DNA from: Talinum fruticosum
Taxonomy: Eukaryota > Streptophyta > Magnoliopsida > Caryophyllales > Talinaceae
Direction: 5' to 3'
Length of the DNA: 64,000 bases
Assembly: GCA_021018815.1 (NCBI GenBank)
Contig: JAITYX010000025.1
Span: 7,502,001-7,566,000 of the forward strand
A program made the translations under genes and the position numbers. Under the pieces are notes generated by a model. It saw only the letters and a program-made list of their open reading frames with translations, did not search any database and was not told where the DNA came from. Below, piece after piece: positions 12,201 through 22,768 of this stretch; position 1 is the stretch's first letter, and the number at the start of each line of letters is the position of its first letter.

Positions 12201-12337
12201 TGGGTCGAAAGAGGAATAGTGTAGGTGAACCTGATCTCTTACACGAGAACTTGGTCTCCTTGGTAATATCATCAGAAATATAACAATTGGTCCGAGTGAA
12301 TCTTACCTCTTGACCTTTGTCACACAGTTGAGAGATG

Positions 12338-12640
12338 CTAAGTAGATTGTACTTTAATCCCTTGACAAGATATACTTGGGTCGACCGGATCGTTTCCTTT
12401 TCTAATCTTGCCTATCCTAATTATCTTGCCCTTGCTATCATCTCCAAATGTGACTTTGCCTCCCTTGTACTCTTCTAACTCAGAAAAGAGTCTTGGATTT
12501 CCCGACATGTGACGTGAGCATCCACTATCCAGGTACCAATGCCCTTTTGTTCTTTTTGAGCCACCTGCAAGTCGAACCAAACTAACCTTTCTCACTTCCT
12601 CTAATGAACCCAGTAACTTCCTTTACTGTGGTCCTTTTCT
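12338..12640 (-). pseudogene. pol: E1 aspartic protease region
   Basis: The motif WYLDSGCSRHMSG holds the D-S-G active site of copia proteases. It is followed by LFSELEEYKGGKVTFGDD, shared with E2 (16660) and E3 (53050). The frame runs from 12595 to 12338 and then breaks. The enzyme processes the Gag-Pol polyprotein. Confidence 0.85.
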
Positions 12641-13676
12641 AAGGAAGAAGACTCTTGGGAACCCAGATTTGGATAACTTTGGGTTTGGTCATATTCCGAG
12701 TGTTTCTTTTAGAAAACCGAGCCTGTGTCTCTTTCTTTTCAAACTCTTTCCTTTTGTAAACAGGAGGAGAAGGTTTTCTCCTGTAAGCTGGTGCAGGCTC
12801 GGTTAAAGATAACTTTAAAGGGGAAGAATGTTTACCTTTTCTATCCTACTTGTCTTTCTTATAGAACTCTTCTCTTGGCTTCTTATCCCATCTCTTGTGC
12901 TTCATCATTCTTTTGAAGCCTCTAGCGATAAGTGCCATGGGATCCTCTTCGAGTCGAGAGGAACTCAGATTTGCTTCTCTGTTTTCTCGGGCCTTCGATG
13001 CGATATTCTTTTTAGTGTCGACCTCTGCATCCTCCTCTTCCAGGTAGATCTCATGGGTGAGTAGCTTCCCAATTAGTTCGTCTAGCTTCAGTAAGGACAG
13101 GTTACGAGCCTCTTTAATGGCTGTCACCTTGGGACCCCATCTTCTCTTGGGTCGACTTCGAGTATCTTTACGCACATTTCCTCGTGGGAAATCTTTCTAC
13201 CTAGAGATTTGAGATTGTTAGTAATCTCGGTGAAGCGGATGAACATCTAAGTGATGTTCTCTTCGGCTCCATCTTGAACAGCTCGTACTTGTGAAGATAT
13301 TGGCTTATCCGACTTGGCTTGTGCCTTCATAAGTGTTGACAAGTGTGTCCCACACTTCTTTGGGCTGTGTCACGGTCGACACTCGGTTGTCTTCTTCGAG
13401 CTGATGGCGCACATCGGAATGCTCATCGCCTTAAAGTTATTTACGAACTTCTCCGCCTGCGATAGTGTACTCGGGCTTTGTTTTGGGCACGAGTCTTGTT
13501 TCTTCCATCTTCATTGGAATGTAGTTGCCTACTTGTATGATGTTCCGGACATCTTCATCGTGATCCAGACAAAAGAATTCCATGAAATTCTTTGAGTGCA
13601 TGAAGTTAGATCCTTTGAACTTTGGTGGTCCGCTAGAAAATCTTCCTTCATCGAACTCTCCATTGTTACGAGCCAT
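12641..13676 (-). pseudogene. gag: E1 gag with deleted zinc knuckle
   Basis: Start MARNNGEFDEGRF at 13676, followed by PPKFKGSNF and a DHDEDV-x-NII segment typical of copia-type Gag. The second half runs in frame at 13175-12846 (RRWGPKVTAIKEARNLSLLKLDELIGKL) and ends KKPREEFYKKDK. In E2 and E3 about 680 bp follow here, coding for a CCHC zinc knuckle and a coiled-coil-like stretch. In E1 the sequence jumps from SLKLSL-like to the EPAPAYRR segment near 12800. The protein would lack its RNA-binding knuckle. A PKVIQIWVPKS tail before the protease is retained. Confidence 0.85.
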
Positions 13677-13721
13677 TTGATCTTTAGACCTTTGGATGGT
13701 TAGATCCTTTCTAAAAGGCTA

Positions 13722-13734
13722 GGCTCGGATACCA
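13722..13734 (-). promoter_or_regulatory. primer binding site of E1 (tRNA-iMet type)
   Basis: On the minus strand it reads TGGTATCCGAGCC, two bases inside the 5' LTR end. It differs from the canonical TGGTATCAGAGCC by one A-to-C change within the CAG. Confidence 0.85.
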
Positions 13735-13736
13735 AT

Positions 13737-15245
13737 TGAAGGTTTGCTATTGGAGAGACTAAGTCACCCTAGAGGGGGTGAATAGGGTGACGAGGAACTT
13801 TGAACAAAGACTGGAAGATTAAATTCCAAAGCTGACTTTGAAACAGATCCGAGACTAGATTGAACTCGAAAATACGTGGAAACCCTCCTGGGGCGAGAAA
13901 ACCACGATTAGTGCTAATCCAAGCACCAAATCAAATCCACTATTTTGAATCCACAAAATACAGTAGAAAGACTCAACCGAATTGCTCCTTTAGATAATTC
14001 CTTACAAGATTTTCTTAGACTCGAAGTTCCCTTATCCGATTTAGTACTTTCTAACCGAGGTAACCTCTATAGTCGGGGACAACTAAGCTGAGTTAACCCT
14101 TACGGCTCAGTCAAGGGACCTTACTCGGAAAGTAAGAATAAGTGTTTGTGACTGATTACAAGACCTTATAACTCGGAAAGATGTTAAGTATAGAGTTGGA
14201 GTTGTAAGTAGAAGATTGAAAGAGAATTATACACAGAGAGATAATTTCAGTAATCGATTCGAGCAATCTTCTCATCTTGCGAAGTTACTTCTATTTATAG
14301 ATGACCAGGCAGATTAGCCGTTGTGCCTATCTTCTTATTAGAAGTCCTTTGTCACCATTGCAATGGTTTTTCCGAGTGAATAAGAAAATATCTATTGAGT
14401 CTGTGAACATTGGGCAACGGCTGTTGACTCCTTTGGATATCCCAATCCACTGGTGGTGTCGGAAAAGTAGAGTGCAAACAACCGTTGAGCTTGGCGTTGC
14501 AGATTTCCGGTTTGGAAATAGACAAACCACGACACGATTGTCCGGGCCTTGGTCGAAGTAGAAAAGCCTTGTCTGCTGGTGATTGATAGCTTGAAGCCGG
14601 TTACTTTTGTATTTCAAAAATAAGATAACCTCATTTAGATAACTTACAAAAGTAAATCAATTTGGTTCTCAAAGTATAATATACTTTGGTCCAAGGTTAG
14701 ACATAGATAATAATTTAATTAAGATAATTAAGTGCCTAATTATACGAGTCTCGAAAAAGTGGAATTTTACGAGTCTAATATCCATTATACTCAAATTCCA
14801 TCCGAATCGATGTAGAAGTAAAACAAGTCCGATAAAGAATATCAAAGTAATGAAACTTGATCTAGACAAGCACGGTTCAAATGAAACATGCTAACTTAGA
14901 AGGGTGAATTAACTACTGTAATTCAATCAAACTTAGAATATAAAGTCGAGTCCTGTGTTTATGCACATTAGAGCAAATATTTGAACATGCGATAAGTCCG
15001 AGTGTTGTCCGAGTGACTCGGAACTATGTGTGAAAAGATAAGCAAGAGTATGTTTTCCGAGTTAGTTTGAATCAAGTTAAAACATATGCAATAGTTTACG
15101 TAACACTCGAGAAAGATTCTATATCACTCGGAAAAGTTTCTAAAACACTTAGAATTACTTGTAATCAAAACTTTCAAGAGGTGAAGTCCGTACTTGATTC
15201 CTTGATGGTACTCTAAATGATATACCTTCAAAGCCTGAGTCTTTA
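13737..15245 (-). repeat. 5' LTR of E1
   Basis: This 1509 bp LTR pairs with 5084-6583. It ends in TGAAGGTTTGC on the plus strand (the 3' end in element sense), followed by the primer binding site. The TATA box (minus strand) is at 14292-14299 and starts the U3-to-R transition. Upstream in element sense are several AACGG/CCGTT motifs at 14320-14490. Confidence 0.9.
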
Positions 15246-15250
15246 GAGCT
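15246..15250. repeat. right target-site duplication of E1 (gagct)
   Basis: This is the partner of gtgct at 5079-5083, with one mismatch. E2 gag resumes directly after it. Confidence 0.8.
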
Positions 15251-16620
15251 CGATAAGAACATCACTCGGATGTATATTCGCTTCATCGAGATTGTCAACA
15301 ATCTCAAGTCTCTTGGAAAGAAGATGACTTATGAAGAAGTTGTGAGAAAAATTCGAAGGAGTCTACCTAAGAGAAAATAGGGTCCTAATGTGACAACAAT
15401 AGAGGAAACTCAAGATCTCTCTAAGTTGAAGCGAGATGAGCTCATTGGAAAGCTACTCGTTCATGAGCTGCACGTAGAAAAAAGGAAGTTGAGGTCAACA
15501 CCAAAAGAAACATTGTATTCAAGGCCTCGGAAGAAAGACGTCAAAGTTTGAGCTCCTCGGATTCTGAAGAACATCCCATGGAACTTATAGCCGAGGATTT
15601 AAGAAGATGATGAAATACATAAATTGACAGAAAAAGCCAAAGTAGGAGCTCTAGAAGAAAGACAAGAAAGGTAAATATTCATCATCTTCAAATTTGTCTT
15701 TAACTAAGAACTCCGATTGTTTTGAGTGCGGTAGCAAGGAGCTCATAATGAAAGATTGTCCTAAGAGAAAGAAGGATAGAAAGAAGCAAAAGGCTATGGT
15801 GGCTCCGTGGAGTGATGATGACTCTAAGGAAGACGGTGACTCTAATGACTTAAAGTATCTAATGGCGCTATCGGACTCGGAAGCTGGATCCGAGTCGAGC
15901 AGGTGATGGATCGAATGCTTGAGGAAATAAATCCTCAAGAGGCAATTAACTACTTCCTCAAGTTTTTCAAACTTGATCTTGCTAGATATAGTTTTACTTT
16001 GGAAGAGAAGTCCAATTCTAAATCTTACGAATTCGAAGAGTGGCTAGAGTCTCTTAATGCTTGAGAGAATCACCTTGAAAAAGGAATTAGAAAATTTGAG
16101 ACAAAATCCGAAAGTACTTAAGACAAGTACTCAAGATAATGAGACTAAGTGTGAGTGCCTCGGAAAACGAGAATGAGCAACTAAAACGAAGCTCAATGAG
16201 TCTTAATAGTTAGTTTTAAAACTAACTCAAAGTCGAAAAACCTTAATTTATTAGTTGGCTCTCGGCGTATCCGATTTCGAAAAGAAGGTCTTGGATGCAA
16301 TGGTGAAGAGAAAGATAATTCTACAATAATCTTTGCAAAACCGATTCCAGAACTATTAAGTTCGGGAAAGGCTGAGCTTGGTCCCATTCATTCATAAAGA
16401 AAAGGGCTGAGCCTAGATTAGTTTTCATGAAAAAGCCTTCTCAACCGATTTCAAAAAGAAAGGTTTTCAATGAAAAGAGACACATAGTCAATTCTCTAGA
16501 AAGAAGACTCGGAATAAGACCAAACCCAAAATTATTCAAATCTGGGTTCCCAAAAGTGCTCTTCCCGAGAACGGGACCACAGTAAGAAGCTATTACTTGG
16601 GTTTGTAAGACGAAGTGAGA
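15251..16620 (+). pseudogene. gag: E2 gag, C-terminal part with altered zinc knuckle
   Basis: This continues the frame interrupted by E1. It includes the segment IEETQDLSKLKRDELIGKLL, a basic stretch, the zinc knuckle at 15718-15760 and an acidic serine-rich stretch ending SDSEAGSES. The knuckle reads CFECGSKELIMKDC. The histidine of CX2CX4HX4C is a leucine here, and E3 has His at that place. A coiled-coil-like region follows (15950-16190). Stops and frameshifts are frequent. The region ends with the tail that precedes the protease. Confidence 0.8.
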
Positions 16621-16639
16621 AGGGTTAGTTTGTTTCTAT

Positions 16640-16960
16640 TTTATAGGTCACATAAAAATGAAAGGGTCATTAGTACCGGACAGTGGATGTTCACATCACT
16701 TGTCCGGACACTCAAGACTGTTCTCGGAATTAGAAGAAATGAAAGGAGGAAAAGTCACATTTGGAGACAATAAAAAGGTAAGATAGTCGAATTGGAAGGA
16801 TTGGTCAAGGAGACAACTCGGTTAGTCCATTCTACCTTGTCAATGACCTCAAGTACAACCTTCGACAATTTCTCAACTATGTGACAAAGGTCAAGAGGTA
16901 AGATTCATTCGGACCAACTGCTTCATTTCGATGCGATCACGAAAGAGAGAAAACTCTCAA
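16640..16960 (+). pseudogene. pol: E2 aspartic protease region
   Basis: VPDSGCSHHLSG (from 16670) carries the DSG active site, followed by LFSELEEMKGGKVTFGD. The Tyr-Leu before DSG found in E1 is altered to a Val-Pro context. The frame is lost after about 16790. Confidence 0.75.
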
Positions 16961-17039
16961 GTATGAGGTTAGGTAGAACCTACACCATTCCTCTTTCAGA
17001 TTCTAGTCAAGATTTATCATATTTAAAAGCATCTTTAAA

Positions 17040-17840
17040 TTATGATTCATGGACATGACATCGTATACTAGGCCATATCAGCATGCATACCATCAAGAAG
17101 CTTGCAACTCATGGATTAGTTAGAAGTTTACCTAACTATGCATTTAAGAAAGATAAAATCTATGAGGCATGCACAAAAGGAAAGCAAGTAAAATCAGCTT
17201 TGAAGCCACTCAAGACGAGTATCTACATCCTAAGCATTTGAATTAACTCATATGGATTTGTGTGGTGAAATTCTGTCAAAAGCTTAGAAGGTAAATCATA
17301 TATGCTAGCTATTGTTGATGATTACTCATGATTTACCTGGGTGTGTTTTCTTAAGAACAAAAATGAAGCCTTCAAAGAGTTCACTAAGATTTGCAAGAAA
17401 AATTTAAGTGGAGTCTAAGATTCGAGATAAGGAGAATTTGAAATGACCATGGAAGTGAATTCGATTACTCGGAATTTGTAGACTTCTATGATAAGAATGG
17501 CATTTCCCACAACTTCTCAGCACCAAGAACTCCTCAATTAGTGGAGAGAAAGCATAGAACTCTTGAAGAGATAGGAAGGACAATGACGATTGAAAATGAT
17601 CTAGCTTACTATTTTTGGGCTGAGGCGAGTGAACGCAACAAATTACGCAATGAACATATGCCTCATTAGACCTATTATGAAGAAGACACCCTATAAGTTG
17701 TACAAAGGAAAAAAGCCTAACATTTCGTACTGCAAACCCTTCGAAAGTAAATGCTTTAAGCATAACAATGGACAAGTGAATCCACCTTCTCGGATCTCAA
17801 GCTCAACCGAGATGAAGATGATATAGGCTGAGCCGAGCTC
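17040..17840 (+). pseudogene. pol: E2 integrase, heavily decayed
   Basis: Pieces in different frames match E1 and E3: HTIKKLATHGLVRSLPN near 17090, a D-L-C-G segment near 17250, a SRFTW-like segment, and PIMKKTPYKLYKGKKPNISY at 17670-17735. The catalytic-triad glutamate context (VERKHRTL) is at about 17545. Stops within the core show that the copy is dead as read. Confidence 0.75.
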
Positions 17841-18114
17841 GGAATGAAGCCGAGCTCGGGAACCGGTTCAAGAGCTAGCTCAGATTTCGAAGATCAAGCT
17901 AATCAAGATGTTCAACAAGCTGAACAAACTGAACAACAAATTATTCAACCAACAAACCTAGTAAATCGGAGGACAAGTTAAGCTTTCAAATATGTATCCA
18001 AGTCACCCACTTGAGAATATCATTTCGACATCAACAGTGGGGTAAGAACTCATTCTTCTTTGTAAAATCTATGTGCATTTTCAGCATTCATTTCATTAAT
18101 AGAACCTAAAAATG

Positions 18115-19625
18115 TACTAGAAACCCTACTTGAACCTGAATGGGTAGAGGTCATACAAGAAGAATTAACTTAATTTGAAAGAAACCAAGTCGGGACTCTA
18201 ACAAACGACCTTCGACTAATTAATTATAGGAACCAAATGGGTTTTCAAAAACAAACTGGATGAGAGAGGGTTGGTAGTAAAAACAAAGCTAAATTATTTG
18301 CTCAAGGATATAACCAATAAGAGGGAATTGATTGAGGGGAAACCTTTGCGATTGCTTCGCTAGGATTAAGGTAATCAAAATTCTCTTTGCATTTGCATCT
18401 AGCGTGAACATTAAGCATTTTCAAATGGATGTTAAGTGTGCATCTCTTAATGGTTATATTCAAGAAGAAGTTTATGTTTGAGCAAACCCCGGATTTTAAA
18501 ACTCTCAATTTCCAAATCATGTTTTCCAACTGCGAAAAGCTTTGTATGAGTGCGAAACAAGCTCCCGAGCTAGGTATAAAAGACTAAGCGGTTTCTTGGT
18601 TGAAAATGATTTCAAGAGAGGTCTTATTGACAAAATTCTATTTATAAAAACCAAAGGGAATGATTTTCTTATCATTCGATTTATGTTGATGACATTATAT
18701 TTAGAGCTACTAATGAAACTCTATTCCAAGAGTTTTCTAAGTTGATGAGACAGGAGTTCCAAATAAGCATGATGGGAGAACTCAATTTCTTCCTTGGATT
18801 GCAAATAAAGCAAGAGAAGGATGGCATCTATGTTCATCAATCAAAATACACCAAGGAATTATTGAAGAAGTACAAGCTACAAGATGTGAAGCATGCAGCA
18901 ACACCCATGAGTAGCGATACTAAATTGGACTCAAATGAGAAAGGTAAAGCTATAGATCGAAACTCTACGAAGTATGATTGGATCTCTATTTTATCTTACA
19001 TCTAATAGGCCAGATATCATGTTTAGTGTCTGCCTTTATGCAAGATTTCAAGCTAACCCAAAAGAATCACATCTCACTGTGGTAAAGAGAATTTTTAGAT
19101 ATCTTGTAGGGACTCAAACACTTAGTCTATGAAACTCTAAAGACTCGGATCCGACCCTCACTTGGATACTCCGATGTTGACTATGCTGGATACAAATTTG
19201 ATAGAAAGAGCACATCAGGAGCATGCCAATTTCGAGGTCAATCACTTATCTCCTAGCATTCAAAGAAACAAAACTCGATTGCTCTATCAACTCGCTAAGG
19301 CTAAGTACATAGCAGTTGGAGCTTGTTGTGCTTAGATTCTCTAGATCAAGCAACACTTGAAGGGTCTCAGATTGTCATTCACATCCATCCCAATCAAGTG
19401 TGATAATCAAAGTGTCATCAACATCACCAAGAATCCAGTTCATCACTCAAAAAGGAAACACATTGAGGTCGGGTATCATTTTCCGAGAGACCATTCTAAG
19501 AAAGGTTATATTTAACTTCAGTTCATTCCTACTTAATTTCAATTAGTTAATATTTTCATAAAACCTCTTAGTGAAGATTAGTTTTGCTTTATTAGGAATG
19601 AACTTGGCATGATGATTGCATGATT
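18115..19625 (+). pseudogene. pol: E2 reverse transcriptase and RNase H
   Basis: The RT starts near 18115 (PEWVEVIQEEL-like). The catalytic region around 18680 reads IYVDDIIF-like after one frame change. A clean in-frame block at 18742-19005 contains MMGELNFFLGLQIKQEKDG and YTKELLKKYKLQDVKHA. RNase H pieces follow (KCDNQSVINITKNP near 19396) and end near 19621. Many stops are seen. A short deletion follows DRNSTKYDWISILSYI relative to E3. Confidence 0.8.
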
Positions 19626-20152
19626 GTTTAATATATTGCATAAGTTATAGTTAATTTGATTTATTGTTATATGTTACGAGTGAGTAACAAATGGATTAGT
19701 TGAACCAAGATGAAACCGAGCTATGAGTTATTAATTTTCCGAGTGTGTTACGAGTCGCTTAGACACATCACCGACTCGGACTCGGTTTATAAGAAAAATG
19801 GACATTGAAATTCCGAGATCATCTCTAGATCATTGGGGAATCTTAGAAATGTTTTCAAAAATCTCTTTTTCTCATTACGGCGAGCGAACGGTCTAAAAAC
19901 TAGCCGTTAGAGGGAAGCGATTTTGAGATAACCGTTACTCACTAGAATACTCAACGGTCTACTAACCGTTACTTTGAGGGCTGAGTTAGAAAGACTGTTG
20001 TTTAATGAAAGCTCGTGTTCCCCCTACATTCTCATTCATTCACTTTGCTATTTCTTGCTCTCACACTTGCACCCTTTGCTCTTGTACTCGGATACTCAAC
20101 TCTCAACTCTCTTTGGTCAGTTAGTCTTAATCTCTTTCACTTTTCCTCAACC
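19626..20152 (+). other. E2 spacer and leader of ORF3, with AACGG motifs
   Basis: This is noncoding. Five AACGG/CCGTT motifs lie at 19885-19975, the region equivalent to the putative ORF3 promoter in E1 and E3. The TATA box seen in those copies is not recognisable here. A C/T-rich leader with CTCATTCATTCAC runs up to the ATG at 20153. Confidence 0.5.
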
Positions 20153-21770
20153 ATGCCTAAGAGAGAAAGTGCCATGGAAGGAGGTTCAACCACAAAGAAG
20201 GCTAGAACCAAATCCATCCGTTCGAAAATCCTCAAAAGGATTCTTCTAAGGGCAAAGCCCTTGCCTATGATGACCAAAAGCTCATTGTGGCTCAATATTA
20301 CTTCACGAAGAGAAATTCTTCTCTACCACCACTCTCTCTTGGATCAAGTCCACTCACAACACATGTACTTTCAAGTATTTATGTTTATGTGATTATATCT
20401 ACCCGAACTTGTCACTGAGTTCTACACAAACATGAGTGCAAGAGATAACATAATCTCTTCTATTGTTCAAGGAAAAATCATTCGTATCAATCTCTCTCTC
20501 CTTCACAATCTTTTTAATAAAGTGTCTTTTCTTGAATTCTAACGCTATTCCATTCAATGAAGTCGGTGATGACTTCTTTGACAAATATGCCAAAGAGATT
20601 CCTATGTCCGGAAAGAACTTTTTACGACTCAAATGACCTCAAAAGTAAGACTTCTTTACTTTATCTTGATGAGAACTTTCTTCTCTTTCTACCCCTCTAA
20701 AGAGAATCCAAACAGCAAAATCCTCAAGTTCTCTATGATATCCTTGAAGGGTATGAGGTTGACCTCTTCCCTTTCATCTTAGAAAGAATTGCTTCTATTC
20801 CCTCGGATCAAGAAAGGCCCCTCTTTCTTTGGAGCTTTACTTTCTGCTATTTTCGCTCAATTCAAAGTGGATCTCCCTTCGATCCACACAAATTTCTAGA
20901 GCCAACTGTCCGTATAGGAAGAAATGAGCTCAGTGGACAAGGATACCAGGAAATACAATCTGGTATCCGGGTTTATACTTCTTAACGTGCTCCTCTTCCT
21001 CTACCTCGGACTTAGAAAGATTCCGAGACTCCTCTTCTCACCTCTAGACCTTCATCTTCCCAGCCTACCTCTTTTCTTGAATTGATTCAGAAAGTGTCAT
21101 CCCGATTGGTCGCTTTAGCTAAAGAAATGCGATCAACTATGGCGGCTTTCCAAGCTTTCATGCCAATTTTGGCTCGATCCTAGAGCACGACTCAAAGACA
21201 AATTAATCGAGTCAAGCCCTCATCACTAAGCTCAAAAAGGTGATCAAGCACCAACAAGATTAAATCCACCACCTCCGGAGAGAAGATCCAAAGCAAGCGA
21301 GGACGCAAACCCTCACTCCGAAGAAGCATCCTCCTTATAGTCCTCGGGCTCTTCTAACTTTGAGTCGAAGAAGAAGAAGAAGAAGAAGAAGAAGAAGAAG
21401 AAGAAGAAGAAGAAGAAGAAGAAGAAGAAGAAGAAGCGGAAGAAACTAGAGTAGGCCCAGATGAGGGCCAAGGGGAGAAAGAACCTAAGGTGATCTCCCG
21501 AGATCATACTCGATCTGTCTTAGAAGAGGATGGTGATGCAAGCAAATCCAAGGCTCCCTCCTCTATTCAATAGCCTCAAGATGAAGAGGTTGAGGGCTTA
21601 GAAGAAGAACCGAGAGGATGTACAACCTCTAATTCGCACGAGTACACTTCAATTCCCCGACTTACCTCTACTCTTGCCACTTCGCCCAATTGCATCTACT
21701 CAAGGTTAAAGACGTAGACGAGGCCTTTGTTCTTCTTCATCAATCCGCACTACTCCACCTCTCTCTTAAT
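20153..21770 (+). pseudogene. E2 ORF3 with poly-lysine expansion
   Basis: It starts MPKRESAMEGG, then the basic TKKARTKS segment shared with E1. Later pieces are VRGKIIRIN-like SLLH near 20480 and FFGALLSAIFAQFKVDL at about 20825-20875, homologous to E1 and E3. A run of 23 AAG codons (21368-21436) then gives a poly-lysine tract, where E1 has a shorter lysine-rich tract. The frame shifts and stops repeatedly. The function is unknown. The shared central blocks recall the Transposase_32 family. Confidence 0.65.
21368..21436 (+). repeat. (AAG)23 microsatellite inside ORF3
   Basis: Uninterrupted AAG triplets, in frame with the preceding serine-rich segment SSGSSNFES, encode lysine. E1 has an equivalent but shorter and mixed tract at about 7490-7515. 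Confidence 0.95.
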
Positions 21771-21794
21771 TTCAAAATTTTTTTGTCCAACATC

Positions 21795-22395
21795 TTTGTA
21801 CAACCGGACTATCCGATCGGTCCGGGTGTGTGCACATGCATTTAGGGAAACCCGATGATCGTAAAGGGATCCATTCGGATAATTAATCAGCACTAGCTTT
21901 ACATTATTCACTCCCCTCATTTATAAATGAATTGAAATGCATGCGCTCAACTCAATTAGTTCATAACTATTATTTTCTTGCATGATAGTGAACGTATTGA
22001 GCTTCGGCTCACATTTCGACAATGTTTTCTTGTTTTGTTTTAGGTAAAGGTGTGGAAGATTTGAAGCAAAGGTCTGTTAAGGACTTAGAGGCTCGCAGCG
22101 ACAACCTAGTTGGGGTATCAAGGGTTAAGTGTCGTTGTTGTAGTTTACAGACTGTAGTCTATACTTATGCTTAATCTTCGTACAAGTTATAGTTTATGCC
22201 TTATCATGAGACACTTGTTGTTAGCGAGCAAAGCAAGTGTAACCCAAGGTTAGAAATGTAGCTATTGTTTTAGCCTTGCCCTTTCCTCCGGTAAGGGCGG
22301 CGGTAATGCCCACGACTTACTTTCCTCTGCGCTAATCATCGGCTAGCGGCTTGTTTAGTCAAAACCGGTGATTATGGGTTTGGGGCGTTACGGAT
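21795..22395. mobile_element. about 0.6 kb insertion in the E2 3' untranslated region
   Basis: E1 and E3 run directly from the GTCCAACA/GTCCGGACAAC-type sequence to a TATTCC...TTTTTG...AGGGGAGA block. E2 has about 600 bp between the two. The inserted part is GC-richer, ends with GGGGCGTTAC and looks like a gypsy-type solo LTR. Exact ends and a target duplication could not be fixed. Confidence 0.4.
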
Positions 22396-22754
22396 GTGGT
22401 ATATCCCTCCCTACTTTATTTTTTGATGAAATTCATAGGGGAGAGAAAAAAGATAGATATTTGGCTCGGGGGAGTTCTTTCTTAAGTTTTTTTAAAAAGT
22501 ATTTCTATATGATATTTTTCGAGCTTCAATGAAATTTCTTTATTTCTAAGCATAACTAAGTTATATCTTTCATATTTTATCTCTACTCGATATATTTTAT
22601 CCTTGCTCTAATACTTGCTCATAATACTTTGATAAGGAGGCTCACGAGTTATATGTGATCAAAATACTTTGATATTTTTGCTCGGATCAAAATGCAATGA
22701 AAACTTAACTCTTTGAACTTTTGGCTTCTCTCTTAAGTATGGAATACCTTTCAT

Positions 22755-22768
22755 AAAAAAGGGGAGAT
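22755..22768 (+). promoter_or_regulatory. polypurine tract of E2
   Basis: AAAAAAGGGGAGAT lies directly before the TG of the 3' LTR, the same as in E1 (6584-6597). Confidence 0.85.

Larger units (their letters stand above)
5084..15245 (-). mobile_element. Sirevirus-like Ty1/copia retrotransposon E1, nested in E2
   Basis: E1 is structurally complete and lies on the minus strand: 5' LTR 13737-15245, primer binding site 13722-13734, gag, protease, integrase, reverse transcriptase, RNase H, ORF3, polypurine tract 6584-6597 and 3' LTR 5084-6583. It is about 10.2 kb long. Both LTRs begin TA instead of TG, while the right terminus is TGAAGGTTTGC-like on the plus strand. It sits in the gag of E2 with a near-perfect 5 bp duplication, so it is younger than E2. 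Its gag lacks the zinc knuckle and the integrase has lost a catalytic Asp, so it could move only with helper proteins. Confidence 0.93.

Noticed and set aside
21313..21507. poly-phenylalanine minus-strand frame
   Set aside because: It is the antisense of the (AAG)23 tract.
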